From NCBI RefSeq assembly GCF_000004075.3, contig NC_026657.2:40720732-40784731 (forward strand): a stretch of DNA of 64,000 bases. The letters are read 5' to 3'. A program made the translations under genes and the position numbers. The DNA is from Cucumis sativus (Eukaryota; Streptophyta; Magnoliopsida; Cucurbitales; Cucurbitaceae). Of the stretch, positions 24,949 to 37,100 are shown in pieces. The notes below the pieces were generated by a model, which saw nothing but the letters and a program-made list of their open reading frames with translations, made no database searches and was not told the DNA's origin. The first letter of the stretch is position 1; every line of letters begins with the position of its first letter.

Positions 24949-27189
24949 ATGGACTCACAAATCCCCCCTCATCACCATCACCATCACCACCATCCCCTTG
25001 GACTTCACCAAAGTATGACTTTCTCTGTTTCCTAACTTTTTCTTTTTTATTTTAAATAACTTAAGTTCATCATTTTATTTTAATTTCTTTTATGTCAAAT
25101 TACATATTTGATCCATTTAAATTTGTATTTAGTTTAAATTTTAATTATAAATTTACACTATATCTAGACCTATTCAAATTCTATAATTAAATTGTAGGGT
25201 GAAGTTTACTTTTCTTTAGGAATTGTGAAAGTTAACACTACTACTTGATCATGGGGCAAACATTCCTGACTAGGTTCCACACATATCAATTACGAATGTT
25301 TATATTTCATTAGATTAATAAAGAAAATTATATACAAATTAAAAAGATTTAGCATTGGTAGGTCATGTGGAGGGAAAAGAAGAACTACAAGAAGGGGACC
25401 AGGAGCATCATGAGAAGAAGTCAGTGTTGAAGAAAGTGAAGGCGAAAGCTAAGAAGATTAAAGACACTATTACGAAGCACGGCCATGGCCATGATCATCA
25501 TGACGAAGAAGACGTCAGTGATGACGAGGAGGATGAAGTTGTAGAAGATCCTGAAATCCAGGGTGCACCATGTATATAACATCTTCCTTTTCTTTCATAA
25601 TTATAAATTGATGTAGGTGTTGTCAATTTGAAGAAGAGAATGTTAACTAAAGTACATTTTGACAGTATATGAAGGTGCTGCAATGAGGAGTGCCGTGGCT
25701 GGGAAAGGGCAGCATCAAGATGTCGGAATTGGAACTGGAACGACGAGAATGATGCACAATGAGCCGCCTCCAGCTCGAAGGGAAATCACAAGTCGTCCCT
25801 CTGCTGTTGACACTGGTTTTACTTCCATCCATAATACCACAGCAAATTATAAAGTAGACGACTCCAATGTTGCCCCGAACACCACCATGTCTCTATCTCC
25901 ATGGAAATTGGAGGATGATCCTCACGCGCCTAAGGACCCTCATGCTCCTCATATCTCCGAGGTCAAAGTTCACGATCCCTCTAACAGAGGTAATTAGATC
26001 CATACGTAAGACTTTTTTCATCATCATATTTTATTTTAGAGCTCAATTCGAGGCTCATGGTACGTGTGTTATTTTGTTTAGAGCTTTGAATCTCATTCCA
26101 TGATATCCAACTTTCTCGCTTTTTATTTGGGTACACATTTTATTATGCTTATCAAAATAAGCTGGCTTGCAAATTTTGTCCTATTTTTAGTTTCCACTGA
26201 ACTTACTTCTAGTGAGTCCTTTACGTCTTCAAAGCCCACTACAGAGTAAAGAGTCAACCAATCGAAGTTAGTAAAAAAACTAATCTAAAACTCATGACTA
26301 TAAGGTGATCTTTTGTTTTCGTTTTTTGGGTTTTTTTTTTTTTATCTCATGAACATGTCTGCAACGTACAGGGAGCGAAGAGGCAGCAGGGAGATCTCAA
26401 GTCTTCGATTCATTTGCAAGAATGAAAGTTGACGACAAAGAACCGAACCGCACCGGTTCACCACGTGGATTAGTCCAAGAACAAGGAGGAGAAGACCAGA
26501 CCAACTACGCCCAAAAAATCTCAGCCGTGGGTTCAGCAGTGAGTGGAAAAGCAGTAGCAGCGAAGGATTTTGTGGCATCAAAGCTAGGGTATGGAGAAAC
26601 AACTGAGGAAACCACCACCAACAAGTCATCTTCGTCTTCACCGTTAGAGTACGGCAAAAAGATAGCATTAACAGTGACAGAGAAGTTAAAGCCAGGGGAA
26701 GAAGACAGAGCATTGTCAGAAGTAATTTCAGAGGCTTGGACTAGAAGGAAGGATGAGGTAGTTAAAGTTGGAGAAAGTGCTTTTGGACGGCCACCCTCTA
26801 AAGGGGAGGTGACGGAGTCGGAGGAGTTGACACGGCGGCTTGGGAAAGAGGATAAGGAAGCGACAGAGAAATCCTCTGTTGCGAGGGCTGCAGCAGCGAC
26901 AGGGAGGAGTGTGGTGGGTATGGTGAAAGATACGGTGGGGTCGTGGCTGGGAAATGCTGGAGAGCAATCGGTGCCATCGCAACAATCACTTGGTACTTCA
27001 CAAGGTAACTTAACTAGTGTCTAGTTGAGGGTTTTGTGATTGTTTGGTTTTATCTGTTAATTTTATATTTTTGTGGGAATAATTTGAAAAGGTGTCGAGG
27101 GTTTTGTGGATTCTTCTTCATCACGGCGGCAGGCGGAGCATGGTGGTAAGGGGGCGGAGGTGCGGAGACTTCAGGGTTCGGCGAATTAA
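24949..27189 (+). CDS. Low-temperature-induced 65 kDa protein-like (LTI65/RD29B family)
   Basis: Five exons: 24949-25012, 25362-25571, 25666-25989, 26372-27004 and 27092-27189, joined in frame (phase 1 at every junction), giving 442 residues. These are hydrophilic, largely disordered stress proteins induced by cold, drought, salt and ABA; the molecular function is not settled. Visible hallmarks are the basic segment KSVLKKVKAKAKKIKDTI near residues 39-57, the DEEDVSDDEEDEVVEDPEIQG acidic block, then the Ala-rich YAQKISAVGSAVSGKAVAAK segment and the KLKPGEEDRALSEVISEAW motif shared by LTI65/CAP160-type proteins. The N-terminus carries eight histidines in a row, coded by a CAT/CAC run. It is divergently placed from SHOC1, and its upstream DRE and ABRE cores fit stress induction. 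It is shorter than Arabidopsis RD29B (about 620 residues), with fewer repeats. Confidence 0.9.
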
Positions 27190-29711
27190 AGCAGTTAGCA
27201 CACAGATTTCAGCTTCTTTTTTTTTTTTTTTTTCATTTCTTTTAATGTGATTTTGGTACTCTTTGTTTTGAGCGTGCTTTTTTGTGTGGTAACTTTTGAT
27301 ATGCCTTGGGTACTTGCAATGTAATAAAGAGGTAAAAATAAGAAGTTAAAAAATGATATCAAATGGTAAGAGTGAAAATAGATGGTTGGTTATGGTTGAA
27401 TGTTTGATAAGTTATATGACGATGAGGGCATCTTAGATGACTGCAACTGTAATTGTGTGCTTAAAGTGATCCATTCTCAAGTGAAATGGCTTTGCTCAAG
27501 TATGGTTGGGCTTCTGCATTATTATTGGATGCGTGTCCATTCACTAGAGGGAGAAGCTCGCTTCAACTACATCAATTTTAGTGGCAAGCCTAAATTAGTT
27601 CTAGTTGAAGGGAGATTTTGGTTTACATATCATATTCATCTAGTTTGATCATATTCATCTAGTCTAAACCAGCTAGTTGAATTAGGAGAATTTGGATCTT
27701 GGTTTTACATAACTTACTCAACGGAACTGCTATGTGAATTTATTTATGACATCTAAAGGTGCAAGTTGTCATGTATATCTGAATTGTCATAGGTATTACT
27801 CAACACTTATTAGGTATTACTAAACACTTGTTAGGTTCTGACAGAAAAGTAATACCAAATCGAATAAATCCAATTCCATATATTGATTAGTCTGTGTTGG
27901 TCAATTGCTAGTGTCGGTACGTATGGAACACTAGAACAAAAACAGTGCTATAGCTTGTTACAGGGTTATTTCCATCCAATTCACAATACTGTAAAAAGAA
28001 ATGTTAAAAAAAAGTAGGAAAATTCAGATTTCAAAGCTCAAAACCTATCATCTTGTCTCAATTTTCTTTCCTCGTTTTATTATTGTTCTTTACAGATATA
28101 AGAGACACCAAAGTCATTTGCAAGACGCAGCTAATATTGACCGGAAGGGACCAAAAGTGGTGTATATATATTATATATATATAAAGTAATGTGAGAAAAA
28201 GACGGAAGAGCAGATTAGACTCCAACACCAAATATTGGGTTGAAAGAGTTGCGTATGAAAACATTATATTCCAAATCACAAATCATTAGCGAATTGAGAG
28301 CATTCATTTAAAACAAATGCTAATTAATAATCATACACAGACCATATTTGGCCTCTAAGCAAAAAAAATTTGGCATCTTCCTCTCCGCTGCTTTCCATCA
28401 ATAATTCTATATCATCTCTTTGCGTCAACAACACATACTTCACACCACCAAAATTACATCCCTTCTCAAATAAACAAAACAAACCAAATCCTATACCACC
28501 CACCTTTTTTCTCTTCTTAACTTCTTCTTTTCTTTTTTTGAGATCGTTTATTCCCTAATATTATGCCCATGAAAACATATATTGTTACCATCGGATCTTT
28601 TCAAAAAAAACTATAATACAAAAAAAAGTCCCTAGGTAGATCATAATATTCAAATTAATTAATTAAAGACATGTATCTCAACTCCTTTTTTTCAATTGGG
28701 TAGTCAATGGTGGATTGTCTTTTCAAGTGATTAAAGAAGAAAAAGTGTCATTTCATGTTAAAGTAATCACTAAAAATGGTTTTCTTGAAGAAATTAGTTT
28801 GAAAAGAAAAAAAACTACTTTTTGAATAAAATTAGACTGAAAAGTAAACTATTTTGAATGATTACTTGTTGAATCTAAGTTGTATTTAGTTGATAATTTC
28901 TTGAAAATTATTTTCATGATGCAGGATAATTAAGGAATGGCCAAAAATAGATCACGTTACCTTTACTTCCCTATATAGTTGTTGCCACCACCGACCTTCA
29001 ACGGCCACTACCCATCTCATCTGGTGCCAATAACCTCTGTCTCCCACTATCATCAATTACTATCACCGCTTCAACGATCATACTTCTAGTCACAATGTTA
29101 CCATTACGAATTTAAAGTTATTGGTTCATTGAACTTTTATACACATATCTTGTATATAGTAACTTGATATTCATGTACGTCTTTTATAAGCATAGAGTAA
29201 ATCAAATATTAAACTTGTTTATGGAAACAATCTTGAAATAAATTAACAAAACTTCCAAAGTGTAAAGATGTTTCAACATATTCTCCATATAGGGCAGCCA
29301 ATAAACAGATTCCACGGGGTAGCCAGCCTGCTATGGTTAGACAAAAGGAGAGACATGTGGACTTGAAACGCGGTCCAGCATTGAAAACATGATTGATTCT
29401 TTTTTTCTTTAAAAGTAGAAGTAGCTTTTTTATTAAAGGACTATCATAATTCATAATTCATACATATGCTTCATATGAAATAGTAATAAGAAGAAGATGA
29501 AGAAGAAGAAGATAGAAAAATGTAATTAATGGATTATTTGTACAATGAAATTGAGGGATAGAAAGTAGAAAGGTAGGTTCTTGACTTTATATATATATGG
29601 TGTTTCTGATATTATGAAAATGATGAGTATTTAAATTAGAATATTCTCAAAATTGAAAGAAGGAATTGTAAGTTTTTTTTTTTTTTTTTTTTTTTAATAA
29701 CATGAATAATT
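27190..29711. other. Intergenic
   Basis: It starts with the LTI65 3' UTR (a T15 tract near 27.22 kb). The stretch at 27.40-27.65 kb is open but matches nothing I know. Near 28.37 kb is a transit-peptide-like frame lacking ATG (listed separately). A reading frame at 29.21-29.45 kb on - has a less biased composition than its surroundings but no recognisable domain. A T23 run lies at 29673-29695. Confidence 0.6.
28370..28558 (+). pseudogene. Transit-peptide-like frame with TTG in place of ATG
   Basis: The frame reads ASSSPLLSINNSISSLCVNN and goes on with Ser/Thr/Pro/Asn and few acidic residues, the look of a chloroplast transit peptide. It begins with TTGGCATCT where a plant start would be ATGGCATCT, so the start may have been lost by one base change. 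No downstream exon was recognised. It could equally be chance in CT-rich DNA. Confidence 0.2.
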
Positions 29712-30307
29712 TTACTTTTTTTCCTCTTTCTTGGGCTCCTCTTTCTTGGGTTCCTCTTTCTTCTCATCTTTTTTCTCATCCTTCTTTTCCTCTTTCTTCT
29801 CTTCTTTCTTCTCTTCCTTCGCAGGTCCGACTGATATTATATCCACTTTACCTACTTTCTTCAATTTCTTCACAATCGCAACCGCGTCCATCGATCCTAT
29901 CACCGTCAATTTCTGATCCTTCAGATCCGCCGCGATCGAATCAACACCTAATATCATCATTATCCAAACACAATTTCTAACCCACACTCTTCCTTTATCC
30001 TATAATAATAATAATCCAAAACAAAAAGCGAATCCATTTTCCACTATTAATTACCCACATCTATCACAAAATTAAATCAAATCTCCAACTAACCGTAGAT
30101 GTCTGCTGCAGCTTCGATTGCTTTCTGCTTCGTCTTCTCGTCTGTCATCGTCATCACCTTCAGCACAACTTTCTGATACCGAATCCAAACACAAAATCAA
30201 ATCCATTGGAGTCAGTGATTGACAGAGAACATGTAAAATCTGATTATGAGTAGTTAGAGAGAAATTAGAGAGAGAGAAAAAAGGGAAGAAGAAGAGACCT
30301 GAGCCAT
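29712..30307 (-). CDS. Heavy-metal-associated (HMA) domain protein lacking the CxxC
   Basis: Three exons in transcript order: 30307-30299 (9 bp, MAQ), 30172-30094 and 29947-29712, all GT/AG and in frame, giving 107 residues. Residues 1-72 fit the beta-alpha-beta-beta-alpha-beta HMA fold: [20 protein letters not shown], then [18 protein letters not shown], then [20 protein letters not shown]. The metal-binding loop that should hold CxxC reads TMTDEK, and the protein contains no cysteine at all, so copper or zinc binding in the usual way is not possible. The C-terminal 35 residues are a charged EEKK/DEKK repeat, and there is no CaaX box. Relatives are the plant HPP/HIPP proteins that lost the metal site (Arabidopsis AT5G52760 is similar from memory). 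Likely role: protein interaction, perhaps in stress or defence; this is inference. The 9-bp first exon was chosen because it supplies the conserved MAQ start with good splice sites. Confidence 0.88.
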
Positions 30308-32396
30308 TTTAGTGAAAGGGGAAAAGAGAGATGAAAACTGAAATGTGAAAAATGAGAAGAGAGGAAGGGAAAAAGAGAAAAGGCTTTATGGAAATGGGAG
30401 AGGGGAAAGTCGCTATCTAACAGCGGGATTTCGAAGGGCTAAAAATCCAAAAAGGAGAGAGAAGAAGGGAAGGGATTATTACATTCGTTTTCAATAATGA
30501 CGCATTCGCATGTCATCTGTTTAAAATCACCATTCCTAATTCTCTTTTTCTCTTTTTTAAATAAATTAATTTATATGAACAAAAGTCAAATTTTTATTAG
30601 TCCAAAATTCTTCACATCTATTTTGATTTTGACATCAACTTCGTCTAAAATTTTTCATTTCTAAAAAAAAAAAAAAAAAATTAAAGCCTAGTGGAAAGAG
30701 GTGGTGACAAATCTAGTCGATGACCACATACAATATTATATATATAAACTTCATTAATAACTCTTACCTAAATCCTCCAATCTAGACTCTAAAACATAAT
30801 TGGAGAATTGGAGTTGATTCATTCTAGTTACTCAAGTTAAATTATTTCTCTAAAAAAAAATGAAACTAAATATACATAAGAAGAGAGAGGTGTTTTGGAC
30901 TATCAACCTTCACTTAGAGATTTGATATAAGCTATATTTTATGTTTCTGTGTTCTGTCTAGTTGGTTTACTCGTCGTCTTAGGCATTGTCCTACAGATTA
31001 TATTTTTAATTTGTGATACTTATTTTTATACAACTACTACATTTTGTGTGTGATATAAATTATTTTTGTATTTAATTCGTAAAGTTAAGTATGAAAACAC
31101 TGTAAAAATTTAAACATATTAATTGATAAAACAAGGAACACAATTTAAAATTATTTGACAAATCAATAATTATGCTTTTCTTTTCTTTTTCTTGGTGTGT
31201 ATGTGAAGGACACAATTGTGATTGAACAATTTGAATTGGCCGGTTTCAGTTGGTAATTTGATCATTTATTGCAAACCTTATAGTTAGCGCCATGGGTTTG
31301 GTTTTCATTTATCTTTTACCATTACAGCAAGTCACCCCCCAATTGAATAATAATAATAATATATAAAATGAAAAGTGAATAAAATTGGATTAGTTAAAAA
31401 GAAAATTAAGTTACATGAGAGAGAGAAAGATGATAAAAGTGGGAAGAAAAAATAAATGAAGTTTGACAGAGGAGAAGAGAGAAACATGGGTTTATAATCT
31501 AAAAATAATGTGGATTTCAATGGAAAATTTAAATTAGTAAAATAAATAGAAATAAGTAAGGGAAATATGTCAATTATATTAATATTTTGAGGTTTATAAT
31601 GAAAATATAATTAGTTCACTAATTTGACTGTATTAATTTGAAATGTTGTAGTAGAGGGTGGTGGTTGATTAAATTGAAATAAAAGGGTGTGGTCAGTGGT
31701 GCATGCTGCATGGTGGGTTCATAATAATCGTTTTTGGCCCAACACTTTTTCAAAGCTTTTTCTTAAAAAAAAGATATATGATCAAGATTCCTCTGCCTCA
31801 TTGGTTGGTGTTGCAAAACCTTCATCTTCATTTTCGTGGCTTCAACTTTTCTATAATTCACACCCACATCAAAATATTCCATCAATTAAATATGTTTGTT
31901 TTTATCAAATTAATTCCCCAAAATACCCAAATTCTCATCATTCATTGCCTTTTAAGTTTCCAATTAACTTTAAAACTAACTTTTATTTGTTGCCACATAA
32001 TTTCAAAACTAATGATCACCTTTTTCTTTTCATCCTAATTTGAATTTAATGTTTAGTTCTTCTTAAAATTTCAAATATAGCATATTTAATTATCCTCTAC
32101 AAGTTAAAATATGTTATTAATGAATTCTTAATTAGGACAACAAATAACAAAGAGTACTCCAATCATGTGAAAAGAAAAGTCCCATTAAACCAAGTAATTA
32201 AGAACACAAACAAACACAATGAATATAATCCTGGGCGAAGAATAGATACATAAATTAAACTTGGAATTTGAAAGTGAAGAGAAATAGAATAATAGTAAAG
32301 TAAGAAAGTGAAATAATAAATTACAAAAGAAGTAAAAGGAGATGATGGGAAAAGGAATTGGGGATGATGATGAGTAGTAGAGATGAGAGAGAGAAA
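30308..32396. other. Intergenic
   Basis: Promoter of the HMA gene (first 300 bp, purine-rich on +), then AT-rich DNA with a poly-A run near 30.66 kb and the 3' flank of the HIPP gene at the right end. I see no coding segment; the frames at 31.69-32.04 kb are low-complexity. Confidence 0.65.
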
Positions 32397-33940
32397 TCAC
32401 ATGATAGAACAAGCATGAGGATTGTCATCACTAAAAAGGGAAGCAATGGCATGGTCAGAGGAGAGAGCAAGAGAGTAAAGGGAAGGAGTTTGAAAGAAAG
32501 TGTGAAGCTGGGAAGAACAATTATTTGAATTAGAAATATTGAGATGATGATGATGATGATGATGATGTTTATTTGAGGAAGTAGTAGTAGTAGAATAGTT
32601 GGAATTGGAATTGGAATTGGAATTGTGGCCCCCGTAGGTGTCATAATAATGGTTGGCTATATAAGAAGGGTATTTATAGAAGGAAGTGTAATGAGATGAA
32701 TATCCTGGAAATGGCCATCCTTCTGCTGCTTTTCCAGCTCTCTTTATTGCCTTCACCACTTTTCTCTCTTCCAATCCATACCCTCTTACTGTTATTTTTT
32801 GCATCTCTATTTCCACCTCCACTTCTTCAACTCCTACAAAATATATATTCCCTTCATTATTGTTAATAATAATAATCGAATTTTCTCTCTTCACCTCTCT
32901 CCATATATACACATGTATATATATCCACACTTGGTAGTGTGGTGTATGAAAGTTTATATTGCATATCTTTAAAAATGGTTTTCACTTTTTGGGGACAAAT
33001 GAACTGTCACTTTTTAAATAGAGAATGAATAAAAAAGGACCACTGTCTCCCACCCCTTGCTCTGCCCAACCAACACAAGCTGCACCCCTCACACACTTTT
33101 TTCTTTTCTTCTTTCCTTTTTTTTTTTTTGCATTACAACAATTAGATATCATAGACATGAAATTTACTTTCTTAAGTTTCAAATTCAATATTAAACTAAT
33201 TTTAGGTGATCAAAGGTAAGTTTATGAGTGATTTTTTAAACCTGATAAAAGTACACTTAATTTTTAAAATAACACTGGCTACTTCACCCATTGATTTTTC
33301 TATATACTTTTCTAGGTATGTTTACAGAATCCAAACCAGTTCTTTCAAAATTTGTTTAGTGTTTTTGAAATTAGACTAACAGCATGGTGTTTGTTTCTTA
33401 AAAGAAAACAGAGAGAGTAAAAAAGGAATAAAGCCTAATTTCTAAACTAAAAAATAAGAAGGATTTTCAAATGTGGCCTTACAAGTCAAACACAAAATTT
33501 AGATTTAAAAAAATGAATTTAGAAACAACAGATTTTAAAACAGGACATTTAATATTTATTACAATATTCTACATTTCATTAGATAAGAATCATAAAACAA
33601 TACTTTTTTAATTATGTTCAAAAGAAAAAACTACAAACAAGAACCATTATATCAAAAAATGTTAATTACCTAAACATAGATTAAAACAAGAAACAAAAAC
33701 GTTGTGTGTATACTCAAATGATGAATGATGTACCTTTAAGCTTGAAAAGAGCTTTCTTTAACTTCGAAGCGCACCCCTCACAGTCGAGATTTGGAACTCT
33801 AACCTCCACCATCTATATACAAATATATAGCAATACACAATGAGAGACATGCATTAAAGAAGAAGGAGAGAAAGATGTAATAGAGTGATTATGGTGTGCT
33901 AGTTGTTTAAGAGAGAAGAGCGAGAGAAACTTACAGACAT
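32397..33940 (-). CDS. Heavy-metal-associated isoprenylated plant protein (HIPP)
   Basis: Three exons in transcript order: 33940-33935 (6 bp, ATG TCT), 33812-33734 and 32833-32397, all GT/AG and in frame, giving 173 residues. The HMA domain covers residues 3-70, with the metal-binding CEGC at 13-16 in VPNLDCEGCASKLKKALFKLKG-like context (shown in part), followed by a Tyr-rich region and low-complexity Asn/Ser and His tracts (eight His near the middle of the tail). It ends CSIM, a CaaX box for farnesylation, the defining HIPP feature. HIPPs bind Cu, Zn or Cd and act at membranes or the nucleus in metal balance and stress. The His run and the (NS)n run are coded by (GAT)n at 32543-32567 and a (GGAATT)n repeat, so their lengths probably vary. 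A second ATG opens exon 2 (residue 3, MVEV), an alternative start if the micro-exon is skipped. Confidence 0.9.
32543..32567. repeat. Coding trinucleotide repeat (poly-His)
   Basis: (GAT)n on +, read as CAT codons on -, giving the histidine run in the HIPP tail. Beside it, about 32603-32623, a GGAATT hexamer repeat codes alternating Asn/Ser. Confidence 0.9.
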
Positions 33941-34095
33941 TGTTGAATGCTTTTGTTTGAACAAAAAAAATATAAGAGAGAGTAAAAGAGAGAGTGTTGT
34001 TTAATTAGGCTATTAACTTTGTTGCATGCATAAATGGCAAAGGGAGGGGAGAGAGAAGAGTGTGTGTAGGAGAAAGGGGGGAGGCAGCTCTAGAG

Positions 34096-34101
34096 TTTAT
34101 A
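34096..34101 (-). promoter_or_regulatory. Possible HIPP TATA box
   Basis: TATAAA on the minus strand, about 155 bp upstream of the ATG at 33940, in GGCTATAAACTC context with moderate surrounding GC. Plausible core promoter position. Confidence 0.45.
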
Positions 34102-37100
34102 GCCTTGCCATCACATCATCATCTTCAAATATTTCTTTTATTCCTTTATTTATTTTGAAAAGAACAACTTTTTGGTCTTTAGATCCACTGCATAGGGTTT
34201 TAAAGTTTTAACTTTTAGATTCGGTTTCAATTTAGTTCAAAAAAAAAAAAAGTTACAATTTTATGATTGAAAATTAAAATTGAGTGTAAATAAACTAAAA
34301 GGGTAAAAAGAAGAAGAAAAAGATGGGGGAAATGGAAATAAGAAGAAGAAGAGGAGCGTTGGATATAGAAAAGAGAGAATGGAAAGCAGAAAGGCACGCG
34401 TGGATAGGCGCTGTCCACTACGGGGCAGGTGCGGTGGGAACATTACCCCACGCTTTTCCCCGAAATTAGGAATCATTAAACACTATAATCATAATCAACA
34501 CTTAATTTTTTTTCTTCTTCTTTTTTTTAAAAAAAAAAAAGAAATATTTTTATATATTATTTTCATTCAATACTTAATTTTCTCCAATTTAATCTAAACT
34601 TTCATAAAATCAACTATATCTTTTTTAACTTTCATAAATTTTAAGTTTACCAATTGTTTGGATTCTTTAAATAAAAGGGTTCACTTCATATATTCTAATT
34701 CTATGTATATATGTTTGTAAGAGTTGTAGAGAAACATTAATAATTATTATTTTATATTTAGAAATTCAAATAATAAAAGGTTTGCAAATTTAAATCAATA
34801 TTTTTTTATTTATTTTAAAAAAGTAAAGAGTTAACCCAAATAATAAATAAAGATCAGAGAAATGTTGAATAGAGAGACATCATAATGGGTGCCCCATTAG
34901 GCTCCCAGTTTTAAGGTAGGGAATGGGGTATTTTTTTTTAAAAAAAAAAAAACAACCATCCTCATCCTCATCCTCTAATCATAAAATACCTAACCCAACC
35001 TTTTTTAATCTCACTTTTATACCTTTACCTATTTATGAGTGGACTTCTAATTTATTCAACATAATTAACCATATCTTATATTTACTTTCTTTTCTTTTAA
35101 ATCTAACTGAAAACTCTTCAACAATGTTAACACACAACAAGTAAACTCGACTAACATATAACTCTAAGATTTTGATTGTATTGTGTTACGTGTTTAAGAA
35201 ACCGACTAACTTAATTCAGTTTTTGGGGTCAAACAAAGGAAATTAGGAGAAAAGAATTGAAACATCATAATAAGAAAAGTTGGGATGAGCAAGAAGTACT
35301 TGCTAGTTAATTCTAAATTTCAAAACAAAATATAGTACAGTGATTTAACTTTTAAATTTAAAATCCTTTTTACTTTTTCATCCAGTAAGTCTCCACCCTC
35401 CATTTCTTTTTACCTAATCCCATGATTGAATATTCACCTTAAAAATTTCAACCTTTTTTATCATCTCTACCACCTCCTCTCCAAAAGCCTACTCAATAAT
35501 TCATTTCTCAAAGCCTCCTTCCTCTATACTAATCTTGTGAGAGATGATTATAGATTATTTTTCAGTACTCTAAATTTATGCAATCTACTCTTTGGAGAGT
35601 TTTTTTCTCTCTCTTTGACAATTTCAAGTCTATCAGTTCAATTTTGAATTTGTAATAAAGAATGGATGAATCGGACTGAACCGACCTGAAATTAATAGCA
35701 TACATACATGATTTTTGTATTTTAATTAAAAAGCCCAAGCCCAACACCATGATTTCTGATTCTTGTTTTTCGTAATTCATCTTCCATTTGAGCTTTGCTA
35801 TTTTTCCCAAGCTTCTTTTCCATTTGGGCTGGAATCAAAGGTTTTCAATAGAAATTAGTTGGGGTTGGGAAAAGAAAAAAAAAAGAGGGGTTTTATTTGA
35901 ACCGAACACCGACTTGACCAAAGCAGGATGGTAACTGGTTCGTTTCAAAAGTTGAAACTAAGAAGGCTTAATTGCAGCAGTAGTTCATAGTTAACACAAA
36001 TTGACATGCATGTTTGGTTCCATCTTTGGTTTAGCTTATAAACTAGACCAAACTGAATCCTACGCACCCCTACATCCAACGTATGATGGTGTGAGTTGAT
36101 TTTTGACTAACAGCACCAACTACAATGTTAACCAGCTTACTTGGATGACACAAAGATACTGCACTGCCTTATGTTCTATTGTTTATGAGAGAGAAATTAA
36201 AATCTCATATGATTACTATAAATTTGGACCTTCTCTCAAAGAAGTGCGTGCCTCTAATATCTCCAATAGCTATAATTCATTTCTTGTCGTGCTACAAATT
36301 GATCAACAATATGTGTGAACCACATAATCTATTTTTACACTAAACTCACATTTAAACCATAAAAAACCACTAATATTAAAGTCAAATTTTCACAAACTTG
36401 TAAGTATAATTTATTGTTCCCAAGGATGGAGAACTGGAGTATTAAGAGCTGATCATCATATCTTTATAGTCTGCCTCAATTTTAGAGCAAACTAAAATGG
36501 CCTGTCTGTATGAACACAAATTTAAAGGATGTTATCATAAAAGGCACTTTTAGGAAATATCTGAATCTTTTATTTGTATTTGATTTGATGATACCCTGAA
36601 AATACATGTATTTTAGAGAATACTAACACGCCTTGCAACTAGTAAAATAAGTAGTAACGACGATCAATGCATGGCAATTTGTAGTGTCTTTAAAGTTCCT
36701 TTCGAGGTTATTTTTTAATATATATTGGAACTTTGAAATTTAAACTGCTCAATGTAAGATTGTTAACTTTTTCTTCTCCAAATTAATTACACTAGTTTTC
36801 AACTGTGCTGCTCTTTGGGAAGGACTGAGGAATAATAGGTATAATAAATTCCAGATGGATTTATACCTAACTAATTGTGATGATTGAAAGATGTTTGAAT
36901 TACAGAAATAAGGATGAAGTGAAGATAAGATATTTGAAGCATTAAGATCACAACAAAAGGCAACGATCAAATTTCTTTTACTTCTCTCGGCCTATTTATT
37001 TTGTAGTTTTTCTTTCATGGGTTTAACATTTATGTCTATATTTTGTTTCAGTGATGTCGAGTGGCAACATTGTATTTGTACTGATGTAGTAGTGTGTGGT

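Noticed and set aside
29209..29454. 81-codon minus-strand frame
   Set aside because: Its composition is less biased than nearby frames, but no domain, start context or splice partner could be identified.
29731..29980. Ser/Phe-rich + strand frames
   Set aside because: They are the reverse of the EEKK/DEKK tail of the HMA gene.
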